A stretch of DNA of 44,522 nucleotides from Thermodesulfovibrio sp. (GCA_025060625.1 JANXBR010000003.1:1-44522); one strand, 5' to 3'; shown: positions 7,483-15,769, counted from the first letter of the stretch. The notes: generated by a model not told the origin, from the sequence alone. A program made the numbers and translations.

Positions 7483-9285
7483 CTACATGTAATCTTTTGC
7501 ATAATAAATTATCAAATAAAGAAATAGGAAAAATATTGACCATAAAACAAGTGCACCAATAGGCATAGGCATTAGGGAGTCTCCTGGATAGATTGCTTTT
7601 TCTGCTTTGAGTCGCGCTTTTATTCTTGATCTTTTTTCAGGAATTGAGAATATAAGAAGAATAGAATCTCTGATAATTTTAATTGCTAAAACAGGGTTTT
7701 TTGTTAACCAATCTAAAAAATTTGGTATTTTATAGAAAAATATTTTGTTTATCTTTTGCATAATTGCTGAACCAGGTTTGTTTATAAACCAAATGAAAAT
7801 TTGCGCTCCTTTTCTATAAAACCAGTCTAAATCAAGATTGGTAGCTCGCATTTCTGCAGGGAAAATGCCTGATTTCATAAGAAATATATAGGCAAGTGCT
7901 CCAAATAGCAGTAATTGAGTGGTTGTTACAACATGGGAAGCAGTATAAGGTTCGAAATTAACTGGATATGGCAATAAGCTATAGAGAGAACTTGGCATAA
8001 CTCCTATAAAGACGCATAGAAATGCTGTCAATCCCATGGCAAGAAGCATATGAGGAGGAGACTCTTTTGTTCTTATTCCCGAGTCATGAGCAAAGAAAGC
8101 ATAGTAGGGAACTTTGATTCCTGCGTGCTCAAGCACACCAACAGAGGCAAAGGTAAGCATAAACCAGATTGGTATTAATCCTCCTATTGCAGAAGCTTCA
8201 ACCACCATGGATTTACTTATAAATCCGCTAAATAATGGAAAAGCAGAGATTGACGCAGCACCTATGATGCAAAATAGAGCTGTTATAGGCATGCTTTTAT
8301 AAAGTCCTCCCAAGTCAGTGCATTTAATTTTACCTGTTCTATAAATTACTGCTCCCATTGACATTACAAGTAAAGCTTTATAGAGAATATGACAAAAAAC
8401 ATGTGAAAATGTTCCGTTAAGGGAAAGTTGAGTGCCAATACCTATCCCTGTAACCATATATCCAAGCTGATTTATGAGGCTATAAGAAAGGACTTTTCTT
8501 AGGTCATTTTCAATAACGGCAAAAAATATGGGGAATACCGTCATGGTAGCACCAATCCATATGAGAAGTTCTGTCCCTGGAAAACCTCTTGCAAGAACAT
8601 ATACAGCTGTCTTGGTAGTGAAAGTCCACATAAAAACTCCACCTGTAGGGGTTGTTTTTGGATAGGCATCAGGTAGCCAAGCATGTAGCCCCGGAAAAGC
8701 ACAGTTTAGTCCAAACCCTATGAATATTAACCAAGAACTTAATCCCTTAAGTCCAATATAGCCAAAGCTTAGAGAGCCTGTTTCATAGTAATGCATTACA
8801 ACTCCCGCTAAAAGACACATACCTCCAAATATGTGAACTAATAGATATCTTAACCCTGCACCGTAAGATTCCTTTGTCTTTGATGCCCATATGAGATAAA
8901 AAGCGCTAAATGCCATTGTTTCCCAAAATATAAAAAGAGTAAACAAATCACCTGCAAAAACTACTCCTAAAGCTGCACCTGCATATAAAAGAGCAGCTAT
9001 GTGTTGAGCAGTTTCTTTCACATGAAGTGAGTACAGTAGTGCAATAAAAGTGATTATGTGATATATATATCCAAAGAGTATGCTAATTTTATCAACCTTA
9101 ACAAGAATAAGTTCATACTCTAAAAATTTGAAACTCCAGTGAATACCCTCGGAAATATTTATGAAATTAGTAAAACCTAAAACTGGCAAAAGCAATAGAT
9201 AAACGCTTTTAAATTTACCTCTTAAAAGAGGAAGAAGTAGTGCTCCAATTATAAATACAAATGCAGGAGGTACTGCATTAATCAT
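7483..9285 (-). CDS. Third antiporter-like subunit (MrpA/MrpD, NuoL-family), 600 residues
   Basis: Proton- or sodium-translocating integral membrane subunit of the complex I/Mrp superfamily (PF00361). Conserved elements are the TM5 glutamate in FWETMAFSAFYLIWASKT, the TM7 lysine in TTKTAVYVLARGF and the HAWLPDAYPKTTPTGGVF signature. About 100 residues after the core (DLDWFYRKGAQIFIWFINKP onward) form an amphipathic section plus a final helix, longer than classical MrpD. Its ATG overlaps the stop of the preceding small gene by 8 bases (ATGATTAA). It is the last antiporter-type gene before LCIB. Whether it is equivalent to MrpA's N-terminal half or to an extra MrpD cannot be settled by eye. Confidence 0.9.
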   Translation of the reverse strand: MINAVPPAFVFIIGALLLPLLRGKFKSVYLLLLPVLGFTNFINISEGIHWSFKFLEYELILVKVDKISILFGYIYHIITFIALLYSLHVKETAQHIAALLYAGAALGVVFAGDLFTLFIFWETMAFSAFYLIWASKTKESYGAGLRYLLVHIFGGMCLLAGVVMHYYETGSLSFGYIGLKGLSSWLIFIGFGLNCAFPGLHAWLPDAYPKTTPTGGVFMWTFTTKTAVYVLARGFPGTELLIWIGATMTVFPIFFAVIENDLRKVLSYSLINQLGYMVTGIGIGTQLSLNGTFSHVFCHILYKALLVMSMGAVIYRTGKIKCTDLGGLYKSMPITALFCIIGAASISAFPLFSGFISKSMVVEASAIGGLIPIWFMLTFASVGVLEHAGIKVPYYAFFAHDSGIRTKESPPHMLLAMGLTAFLCVFIGVMPSSLYSLLPYPVNFEPYTASHVVTTTQLLLFGALAYIFLMKSGIFPAEMRATNLDLDWFYRKGAQIFIWFINKPGSAIMQKINKIFFYKIPNFLDWLTKNPVLAIKIIRDSILLIFSIPEKRSRIKARLKAEKAIYPGDSLMPMPIGALVLWSIFFLFLYLIIYYAKDYM

Positions 9286-9523
9286 TGTAGTAATCCTCCT
9301 TTCGTTTAACTATCGGTCTTAAGATATGTTTTGCAATAATTATGAGAAATACAAAGGCAACAAAACCAAAAACCGCATAGAAAAAGGGATAATTCTCCCA
9401 GGGGAAATAGGTGTGTTTATGGATAAACAACTCGGCAATGAGAAAAATTATTACGAGTATGTAAAAGACGGTGAAAAATTTTCTTACATTTTTGGGATTA
9501 TCAAACCAATATTTTTTACTCAT
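9278..9523 (-). CDS. Small two-helix membrane protein of the antiporter operon
   Basis: 81 residues, starting MSKKYWFDNPKNV. Two hydrophobic segments (FFTVFYILVIIFLIAELFI, ~15-33, and YPFFYAVFGFVAFVFLIIIAK, ~44-64) are joined by a short polar loop (HKHTYFPWENY), and the tail is charged (RPIVKRKEDYYND). The ORF track starts at a TTG 27 bases upstream; I prefer ATG 9523 because AGGAG sits 8-9 bases before it, overlapping the end of the 43-residue gene. I do not recognise the family. Its position between two antiporter subunits, with an 8-base overlap to the next, suggests a structural subunit of the complex. Confidence 0.75.
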   Translation of the reverse strand: MSKKYWFDNPKNVRKFFTVFYILVIIFLIAELFIHKHTYFPWENYPFFYAVFGFVAFVFLIIIAKHILRPIVKRKEDYYND

Positions 9524-9534
9524 ATCTTGATCTC

Positions 9535-9666
9535 CTAAAGGGTCTTCCAAAGAATATAGGCTAAGTATAAGGAAAAAACACTAAAAAATATATAAAACAG
9601 TTTTCTATAAGCAGAGACTGCTTTATTGGTTAATCCCCCAGTTTCTTCGTAAACTTTCTTTGCCAT
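9535..9666 (-). CDS. 43-residue single-helix membrane protein (not in ORF track)
   Basis: The minus strand reads MAKKVYEETGGLTNKAVSAY, then RKLFYIFFSVFSLYLAYILW as one membrane helix and a short end KTL. It fills the otherwise empty 122 bases between the second MrpD-like gene and the two-helix gene. GGGAGG, embedded in the last codons of the upstream gene, stands 10 bases before ATG 9664-9666, and the stop overlaps the ribosome site of the next gene. Clean packing and the obvious soluble-plus-helix design support a real gene. Too short to assign; a single-helix accessory subunit of the complex is likely. Confidence 0.65.
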   Translation of the reverse strand: MAKKVYEETGGLTNKAVSAYRKLFYIFFSVFSLYLAYILWKTL

Positions 9667-9672
9667 TTTTCA

Positions 9673-11172
9673 TTAACCTCCCATAATATTTGCTAAGATA
9701 ACTCTTATTATCTCAAGAAAGAAGGAAGGGTATAAGAATATTAGCACTGTTAAAATGGCAGTAATTAAAGGAGGAATTACAACAAACATTGGTGCTTCAT
9801 GTATTCCTCCGCCACTGTATTCTTTAAAATTATCATCATATTTTGGTTTTTTCATAAAGGCTGCATAAACTATTGGCATGAAGTAACAGGCATTTAGTAT
9901 TGTACTTAAGGTTAAGATGACAAGAACAAAAAGTTGATTTGCCTCAAGAGCTCCAAGGCTAAGATACCATTTGCTAATAACTCCAGCAAAAGGTGGAATT
10001 CCTATCATTGATAATGCACCTATTGTAAAAGATGCCATAGTTAAGGGCATCTTTTTTCCTATCCCGTCAAGTTCGCTGATTTTTGTTTTACGGGTTGCCA
10101 CATATATAGCTCCAGCAGTAAAAAAAAGTGTAATTTTTCCAAAGGCGTGAGCTCCTATATGAATTATACTTCCTTTGATACCAGAGGGAGTAAGAAGAGC
10201 TGCGCCAAGAACAATATAGGAAAGCTGACTGACAGTTGAGTAAGCAAGTCTGAGCTTTAAGTTGTCCTGTCTCAAAGCTATTACTGATGCTGCTATTATA
10301 GTGAAAGATGCAATTACTGTAAGGACTGTTCCAAGATCAAGACTTTTAAGAAGGTCTATGCCAAATATATAGAATACAACTCTGAGGATCATGAATACTC
10401 CAGTTTTTACAACAGCTACTGCATGAAGAAGTGCACTTACAGGTGTAGGCGCAACCATTGCAGCAGGAAGCCAGCTATGTAGTGGCATTATGGCTGCTTT
10501 AGTAATTCCTGCAATATAAAGAAGAAAAGTAATTGTTACTAAGAAAGGAGCAGCATTTTTATTTAAAACTCCATCAGGAGAAAAATTCAGATTTCCGGAA
10601 ATATTATAAGTTATAACAATTGCTGTCAGCTGAAAAGCTATTGAAGTACCGAGTAGATAGGTTAAATACTTTCTTGCCCCCTTCTTTGCTTCTTCAGTTT
10701 CTTTATGTGCAACGAGAGGGAAAGTAGAGACTGTAATTATCTCATAAAAAAGAAATGCAGTAAACATATTGGCTGAAAAAGCCACCCCCATTGTTGCTGA
10801 AAGAGCTATAGCAAAATAGGCAAAGTAACGAGTTTGTGCATGCTCATTAAGTCCCCGCATATATCCGATAGAATAAAAAGATGTGATAATCCAAAGAAAA
10901 GAGGCTGTAACTCCAAAAAATATACCCAATGCATCTACTTTAAATTGAAGGATTAGTTCAGGAGTTATATTAAGTAAAGTGAATTCAATTACTTTACCAT
11001 TTAGAATATCTGGTAACATTGAGGCAACTATTCCGAATTTAGTCACTGCGGCAAGAATAGTCCATGTCTCCCTCAAATTTCTTGCTTTCTCACCCGTGAT
11101 TGCTATTAGAAATGCTGCTATTAAAGATATTATTATTGCTAATAGGGGTTTTGATGAAATTATGGTTTCCAT
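9673..11172 (-). CDS. MrpD-like antiporter subunit (second copy)
   Basis: 499 residues with about 14 membrane helices, of the NuoL/M/N-MrpD superfamily. Key elements are FYEIITVSTFPLVAHKE (TM5 Glu), HSWLPAAMVAPTPVSALLHA (the channel signature) and VVKTGVFMILRVVF (TM7 Lys). It starts three bases after the stop of the first MrpD gene, so it is co-translated. Two adjacent MrpD-like subunits are known in Mbx and Mbs complexes of Thermococcales (H and H'), which this pair resembles. Role: ion translocation in the membrane arm. The transported ion (Na+ or H+) is not deducible by eye. Confidence 0.92.
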   Translation of the reverse strand: METIISSKPLLAIIISLIAAFLIAITGEKARNLRETWTILAAVTKFGIVASMLPDILNGKVIEFTLLNITPELILQFKVDALGIFFGVTASFLWIITSFYSIGYMRGLNEHAQTRYFAYFAIALSATMGVAFSANMFTAFLFYEIITVSTFPLVAHKETEEAKKGARKYLTYLLGTSIAFQLTAIVITYNISGNLNFSPDGVLNKNAAPFLVTITFLLYIAGITKAAIMPLHSWLPAAMVAPTPVSALLHAVAVVKTGVFMILRVVFYIFGIDLLKSLDLGTVLTVIASFTIIAASVIALRQDNLKLRLAYSTVSQLSYIVLGAALLTPSGIKGSIIHIGAHAFGKITLFFTAGAIYVATRKTKISELDGIGKKMPLTMASFTIGALSMIGIPPFAGVISKWYLSLGALEANQLFVLVILTLSTILNACYFMPIVYAAFMKKPKYDDNFKEYSGGGIHEAPMFVVIPPLITAILTVLIFLYPSFFLEIIRVILANIMGG

Positions 11173-11175
11173 AGT

Positions 11176-12657
11176 TTAAAACCCTGCCGGTACCGTAAAT
11201 TTAATGACAGAAGAGATAATTTCTCCACTGTAAAAACCAATTATTAAAATTGCTAAAGCTGTTATGATTATGGGAATCATCATACTTAAAGGCAATTCTC
11301 TAAAGGTATACTGCGGTATAACTTCTTTTTTAGTAAAATAAATTTTTTCAAAGATTCTGAAAAATATAAGTGCATTAACTAAACTACTAAAAACTACCGT
11401 GGCTGCAGAGATCAAATATTTTGCTTCAATAGCGCCTAAGATTAAATACCATTTACTAAAAAATCCTGCGGTAGGAGGAATTCCAATCATAGACAGAGCA
11501 GCTATTGTGAAGGCAGCCATAGTAATTGGCATATTTTTATTTAATCCAGTGAAATCTTCAAGATTCCTTGAACCAACCCTATAAAAAATTCCTCCTGCTA
11601 TCATAAAAAGACAAGCGATCATTACAGCGTCATTGAGTATATGTAAAACTGCACCTATGAATCCCTCTTTATTACCCAGACTTACACCAAGTACCATATA
11701 TCCTATTTCCGCAATCAATACGTAAGAAAGCGTTCTTTTGAAATCTCTTTGACCAATAGCAATTATACTTCCAAAAAATATAGCTATTGTTGACCACCAA
11801 ATAAGCATATTAGAAAGAGGTGTTATCTCTGTTAAAAATCTGGGCTCAAAAAGTGTGAAGGATATCCTAATTAAAACATATATGCCAACCTTAGTTACAG
11901 TTGCAGAGGCAAAGGCACTAACAGCAGAGGGTGCAAAGGTATACGAGTCTGGTAGCCATCTATGTAATGGAAAAAGAGCAATTTTTATTGCAATACCTAC
12001 CACAAAGAATGCTAAAGCAGTAAGGGTTACCTTGGACTCATAAAGAGATGGCAAAAGACGGGTCAGATCACTAATGTTGAGTGAACCTGTAATTATATAA
12101 ATATAGCCTACTCCTAATAAATAGAAACAAGCTCCTATTGTGCCCATGATTATATAATTAAAACTTGCAAGTACAGAGCGTTTCTCACCAATTGCTATTA
12201 GAGCATATGCCGAAAGAGAGGCTATTTCAAGGAATACATAAAGATTAAAAATATCCCCAGTAATTGTTATTCCAAGTAACCCTGTTGTAAGAAGTAGATA
12301 GGTGGAATAGAAATAGGGTAATTTTGCCTTTGCAATCTCTTTTTTTATACTATCCTTAGAATATATGGCTATAATAAAACTGATTGAAGAGACAATGACA
12401 ATCAAATAGGCATTTAAATGGTCTACCACATACTCAATTCCCCATGGAGGCATCCAGCCGCCAAGTTTATATCTTAATGTTCCAAAGCTAATAACTGTGG
12501 ATAAGATATCAATTGAGAGAATAACACAGATACCTAAAACAAGTAAAAAGAAGGGATAACAGAGTGTCCTTTTTAGGAAAATTAAAAATATATTAATAAA
12601 TGAAGCAACTAAAGGAATAACAACAATTAGAATTGAGGCGTGCTCTGTAAGATTCAT
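11176..12657 (-). CDS. mrpD: MrpD/MbhH-type antiporter subunit (first copy)
   Basis: 493 residues, multi-helix membrane protein of the MrpD family. Visible: YVFLEIASLSAYALIAIGEK (TM5 Glu), HRWLPDSYTFAPSAVSAFAS and VTKVGIYVLIRISF (TM7 Lys). It follows MrpC with an ATGA overlap (12654-12657), the standard Mrp order C then D. It is paralogous to the next gene: both share the SMIGIPPxAGxxSKWYL block near residue 390. Confidence 0.93.
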   Translation of the reverse strand: MNLTEHASILIVVIPLVASFINIFLIFLKRTLCYPFFLLVLGICVILSIDILSTVISFGTLRYKLGGWMPPWGIEYVVDHLNAYLIVIVSSISFIIAIYSKDSIKKEIAKAKLPYFYSTYLLLTTGLLGITITGDIFNLYVFLEIASLSAYALIAIGEKRSVLASFNYIIMGTIGACFYLLGVGYIYIITGSLNISDLTRLLPSLYESKVTLTALAFFVVGIAIKIALFPLHRWLPDSYTFAPSAVSAFASATVTKVGIYVLIRISFTLFEPRFLTEITPLSNMLIWWSTIAIFFGSIIAIGQRDFKRTLSYVLIAEIGYMVLGVSLGNKEGFIGAVLHILNDAVMIACLFMIAGGIFYRVGSRNLEDFTGLNKNMPITMAAFTIAALSMIGIPPTAGFFSKWYLILGAIEAKYLISAATVVFSSLVNALIFFRIFEKIYFTKKEVIPQYTFRELPLSMMIPIIITALAILIIGFYSGEIISSVIKFTVPAGF

Positions 12658-13028
12658 TTTTTCTTTTTCAATATCTCTATTATTTCATCCTCATCAAGGG
12701 TTTTATATTGTTTATACAGCATCATAATAATAGCAAGGGCAACACCGAATGTACTTACCATTACCACTATAGCAGTAAGCATTAAAACATGAGGTAGAGG
12801 ATTAATGTATTGTGCTGGGTTTATGACTTCTTGAGATTTAACTAAAATCGGTATTGTAGCATCCTTTTTATAGGCTGTTGATATGAAAAATAGTATTATT
12901 GCAGTCTGAAAAATATTCATTCCTACGATTTTTTTTACGAGATTTTTTTTCGCTATCATGGCATAAAAGCCTATCATCATAAGAGATATGTAAATCCAGT
13001 AATTATATTTACCAATAACTGTCTCCAT
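12654..13028 (-). CDS. mrpC: MrpC/MnhC (NuoK-like) antiporter subunit
   Basis: 124 residues, three helices, NuoK-like: YWIYISLMMIGFYAMIA, then KIVGMNIFQTAIILFFISTA, then PHVLMLTAIVVMVSTFGVAL. The tail is charged (DEDEIIEILKKKK). A TAAATG junction joins it to MrpB, with AAAGGTGA as ribosome site. It is a core small subunit of the Mrp/Mbh membrane arm. Confidence 0.93.
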   Translation of the reverse strand: METVIGKYNYWIYISLMMIGFYAMIAKKNLVKKIVGMNIFQTAIILFFISTAYKKDATIPILVKSQEVINPAQYINPLPHVLMLTAIVVMVSTFGVALAIIMMLYKQYKTLDEDEIIEILKKKK

Positions 13029-13484
13029 TTAGACTTCACCTTTTTCGTGTTTACCAAAGGTTATAAGATTAAGGAATATAGATACCATGACAGCCATAAC
13101 AGTAATCCCAACACCAATCTCTATAATGAGAGTGCCGAGAGCACGAACTCTTGCAATATCAATAGGAATTAATTTTTGAAAGGCAGAATAATTCAGGTAT
13201 TCTTTTCCTAAGAATATACACAAAAGTCCTACTAATGCATAGATAAAAACACCAAGAGCTATTAGTATGACATTTTTATTTTCTGAAAATCTTCTTTTTA
13301 TCCAGTTTATGTCATAGGCAATCAACATCAGTATGAATGATGCTCCTAAAATGCATCCTCCTTGAAAACCTCCTCCAGGGCTATAATGTCCATGAGCTAT
13401 GACATAAAAGGCAAAAAGTTGAATGAGAGGAATCATAATTCTGCAAACCGTTTGTATTATCAGGTCATTATAAAGTCTTATCAT
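13029..13484 (-). CDS. mrpB: MrpB/MnhB antiporter subunit
   Basis: 151 residues with four membrane helices and the hallmark HYSPGGGFQGGCILGASFIL (~33-52) of the MnhB domain (PF04039). The ORF track begins at a TTG; I choose ATG 13484 because AAGGAG lies 8 bases before it, while the TTG is only two bases from the ribosome site. The start lies inside the 3' end of the MbhE-like gene, a 17-base overlap. Confidence 0.92.
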   Translation of the reverse strand: MIRLYNDLIIQTVCRIMIPLIQLFAFYVIAHGHYSPGGGFQGGCILGASFILMLIAYDINWIKRRFSENKNVILIALGVFIYALVGLLCIFLGKEYLNYSAFQKLIPIDIARVRALGTLIIEIGVGITVMAVMVSIFLNLITFGKHEKGEV

Positions 13485-13752
13485 CTTCAATTCTCCTTAA
13501 TAATAAAATACATACAACTGCAGCGGTAAATATAACAGTTGTCTCTCCTAAGGTATCGTATCCTCTGTAGTCTGCGAGAACTGAAGTAACCGCATTTGGA
13601 GTAGCAGTTTCTTCAATTGTTTTTTCAATATAACGTGGTGATACATGCAGACTTGCTGGAGAGTTAGGATCCCCCCAGTCTGGCATATCAAGGGTGCTGT
13701 AGATGAGTGCAGCACCTGTCATTATAACTATTATTAGAGCAAAGAGTTTCAA
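13468..13752 (-). CDS. MbhE-type subunit (equivalent to part of the MrpA C-terminus)
   Basis: 94 residues. An N-terminal helix (LFALIIVIMTGAALIY) is followed by an exposed segment DMPDWGDPNSPASLHVSPRY, where PDWGDP and SP.Y are typical of MbhE, then ETATPNAVTSVLADYRGYDT and the GETTVIFTAAVVCILLL helix. The start is TTG 13752, overlapping the preceding TGA stop (TTGA), with AAGGA 8 bases upstream; no ATG exists until residue 11. In bacterial Mrp this region is fused to MrpA; separate genes are characteristic of Mbh-like systems. Confidence 0.88.
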   Translation of the reverse strand: MKLFALIIVIMTGAALIYSTLDMPDWGDPNSPASLHVSPRYIEKTIEETATPNAVTSVLADYRGYDTLGETTVIFTAAVVCILLLRRIEDDKTL

Positions 13753-13994
13753 TCTTTTGTCCTTCTTGTTGTTTGATAAATTGCACCTATGAAAAAGGCA
13801 GTGCTGATTCCAGCGCCTACAGCAGCTTCAGTAAAAGCCACATCAACTGCCCCCATTTCTGCCCATAAAATGCACATAAGAAAGCTATATGCACCTAACA
13901 GTATGGCAGAACTGAGTAAATCTTTTACATGTATTGCAGCTAAAGCACATATTAATAAAATGGTTAATATCAATATCTCCATAATCCATATCAT
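13749..13994 (-). CDS. DUF4040/MbhD-type subunit (equivalent to part of the MrpA C-terminus)
   Basis: 81 residues with three helices; the motif VDVAFTEAAVGAGISTAFFI (~50-69) is the DUF4040/MbhD signature, with the acidic residue in TEAAVG part of the ion path in relatives. It starts by ATGA overlap with MnhG. With the MbhE gene it replaces the C-terminal half of a conventional MrpA. Confidence 0.9.
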   Translation of the reverse strand: MIWIMEILILTILLICALAAIHVKDLLSSAILLGAYSFLMCILWAEMGAVDVAFTEAAVGAGISTAFFIGAIYQTTRRTKD

Positions 13995-14338
13995 TTTTTA
14001 AAAACCTCCTTTTTTAAGGGAATAACTCCGCTATCCAATCCTGCCTTTGTCAGGGCATGAGTTGCTGTAGGATTGGCAAGAAAAATAAAGAATATAATGA
14101 AAAATATCTTTATGGATACAAGTATTGTGCTTAAGGAAAAATCCTCTTTAAGTATATAGATTACAATTCCAAAGAGAATTAATACGGCACCAAGGGTATC
14201 TCCTTTTCCAGTTGCTTGAAGTTTACAATAGAAATCAGGGAATCTTAAAAGTCCAATTGTTGCTGTAAAGAAAAAGAACAAGCCTATAGCTACGATTATA
14301 ATTACAATGATATTTATGATAAAGTCAAAATCTATCAT
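13991..14338 (-). CDS. mrpG: MrpG/MnhG antiporter subunit
   Basis: 115 residues with three helices and the conserved TIGLLRFPDFYCKLQATGKG (~27-46) followed by DTLGAVLILFGIVIY. The 'LRFPD.Y..LHA'-like stretch defines MnhG (PF03334). ATGA overlap with MrpF upstream and with the DUF4040 gene downstream. Confidence 0.93.
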   Translation of the reverse strand: MIDFDFIINIIVIIIVAIGLFFFFTATIGLLRFPDFYCKLQATGKGDTLGAVLILFGIVIYILKEDFSLSTILVSIKIFFIIFFIFLANPTATHALTKAGLDSGVIPLKKEVFKK

Positions 14339-14643
14339 TTGCCTGCCTCCCTATCCTTTAAAAATTTAGTTCCAGGTGTTATACTTTTTCTGATTCTAAA
14401 AAACTTAGAGGCTGCAAGGGTGGCTATGAAATTAAGCAGAGCATAGGCAAGAGAAATATCAACAAACATATCTATCCTTTTGTAATAAATTCCCAACAGT
14501 ACAAGAATTAATGTGGTTTTAGTGCCAATAACTCCTACTGCTGCAATTCTATCCATTATTGTTGGACTAAAGACCGCACGATAAAGACATAAAATAACCA
14601 TTATTCCAAGAATTATTATTGTTAATACAAAGAAGTTTTCCAT
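14335..14643 (-). CDS. mrpF: MrpF/MnhF antiporter subunit
   Basis: 102 residues with three helices; SPTIMDRIAAVGVIGTKTTL (~26-45) is the MnhF signature, followed by a YALLNFIATLAASKF helix. I start at ATG 14643, which shares one base with the MrpE stop (TGATG), rather than the TTG one codon earlier used in the ORF track. Confidence 0.92.
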   Translation of the reverse strand: MENFFVLTIIILGIMVILCLYRAVFSPTIMDRIAAVGVIGTKTTLILVLLGIYYKRIDMFVDISLAYALLNFIATLAASKFFRIRKSITPGTKFLKDREAGK

Positions 14644-15137
14644 CAATTTTTTATTGTTTCACCAAATATATAGGCAACTCTTTTTTCCATTTCTCCAGTC
14701 AGCAGATCCTCAGCAACTTTGCGACTAATGCAATGTACCACAAAAACATTATCCTTAGTAATATCCATAGTAATTGTTCCAGGTGTAAGAATTATTGAGT
14801 TTGCAAATACAACCTTTGATATATCTTTTTTAAGTTTAGCTTTGTATTCAAGCACAAAGGGTTCTATTGGCATTTTAGGATGTAGTACTAAGTAAGCAAC
14901 ATGAATATTTGCAAGAATTATTTGATAAATTAGCCAAGGGATATATTTTATAAATCTTATACCATAAACAATGTGAGATTTGGTAATTTTTTCTTCATTA
15001 AACATCAAATCTCCAGAGACTAATGTAATTATTAGACAAGATATTATTCCAAGAGTTAGATGAAAAATATCAAACATTCCAGAGAAAATACACCATAGCC
15101 CAAAAAGAATTAAGAAAGTAACTACTTTTCTGTTCAT
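14643..15137 (-). CDS. mrpE: MrpE/MnhE antiporter subunit
   Basis: 164 residues. Two N-terminal helices (VVTFLILFGLWCIFSGMFDI and IFHLTLGIISCLIITLVSG) precede the cytoplasmic part with the family motif NSIILTPGTITMDITKDNVF and VHCI (~112-135). It is the first membrane subunit of the operon, 60 bases after the CBS gene. GAGG lies about 11 bases before ATG 15137. Confidence 0.93.
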   Translation of the reverse strand: MNRKVVTFLILFGLWCIFSGMFDIFHLTLGIISCLIITLVSGDLMFNEEKITKSHIVYGIRFIKYIPWLIYQIILANIHVAYLVLHPKMPIEPFVLEYKAKLKKDISKVVFANSIILTPGTITMDITKDNVFVVHCISRKVAEDLLTGEMEKRVAYIFGETIKN

Positions 15138-15197
15138 GCCATATATTACCTCAGATAGGGAGCATAATATATTTCCTAATTCAAGTTTATTGTTTTT

Positions 15198-15713
15198 TTA
15201 TTTTTTTATAATTTCATCTGAAATTATATCAAATATCTCATTCATTCTTACTACTCCCACCAGTTTTTTCTTATCCTCAATAACAGGTATTACAGGCAAA
15301 TCAAAATGGATCATTAAATAAGCAGCCTTTTTAATTGGATCTAAAGGATCAACAAAATGTTTTGCAGGATTCATTATTTCACTTACAGGTTTCTGGGCAA
15401 GATTTTTTGATTCATCGCCAAATACTTTTTCCCAATCAACTTCTATTTTATCTTCAGGGTTAACTTTTAAATTTGTTGATGAATAGTTGTGAGAAGATGA
15501 AACTCCCTTTAAAACCTCCCTTGGTGTTACTGTTCCGAGAAGATTATACTTCTCATCAAATACAAGCACTACAAGAGGATAGGTGTTTTTCGGAGTTTGA
15601 AAAAAAGAGGCTTTCATTACTTTAATCACTTGTTCAATGCTAAACCAGTATGGAATGTGAGGATATTCAAATAACTCTAACATTATATCCTTTACAATTT
15701 TTCCCTCTTCCAT
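15198..15713 (-). CDS. Tandem CBS-domain protein at the head of the antiporter operon
   Basis: 171 residues with two CBS motifs: ~6-72 (KDIMLELFEYPHIPYWFSIE to LLGTVTPREVLKGV) and ~107-168 (PVSEIMNPAKHFVDPLDPIK to LVGVVRMNEIFDII). There is no membrane or enzymatic domain. CBS pairs bind adenine nucleotides and often act as energy sensors for transporters. The start is backed by GGAGGTGGAGG just before ATG 15713. It is on the same strand as mrpE with a 60-base gap, so probably co-transcribed; a regulatory partner for the complex is inferred. Confidence 0.85.
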   Translation of the reverse strand: MEEGKIVKDIMLELFEYPHIPYWFSIEQVIKVMKASFFQTPKNTYPLVVLVFDEKYNLLGTVTPREVLKGVSSSHNYSSTNLKVNPEDKIEVDWEKVFGDESKNLAQKPVSEIMNPAKHFVDPLDPIKKAAYLMIHFDLPVIPVIEDKKKLVGVVRMNEIFDIISDEIIKK

Positions 15714-15769
15714 CCTCCACCTCCAGAGATTTATAGAATCTTATTAATTGCAAAATTTTTAAATATAAA

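Noticed and set aside
7483-15137. Membrane-bound hydrogenase or complex I operon
   Set aside because: All antiporter-type subunits are present, but no NiFe hydrogenase, NuoB/C/D/H/I-like or ferredoxin-like gene is encoded in the window.
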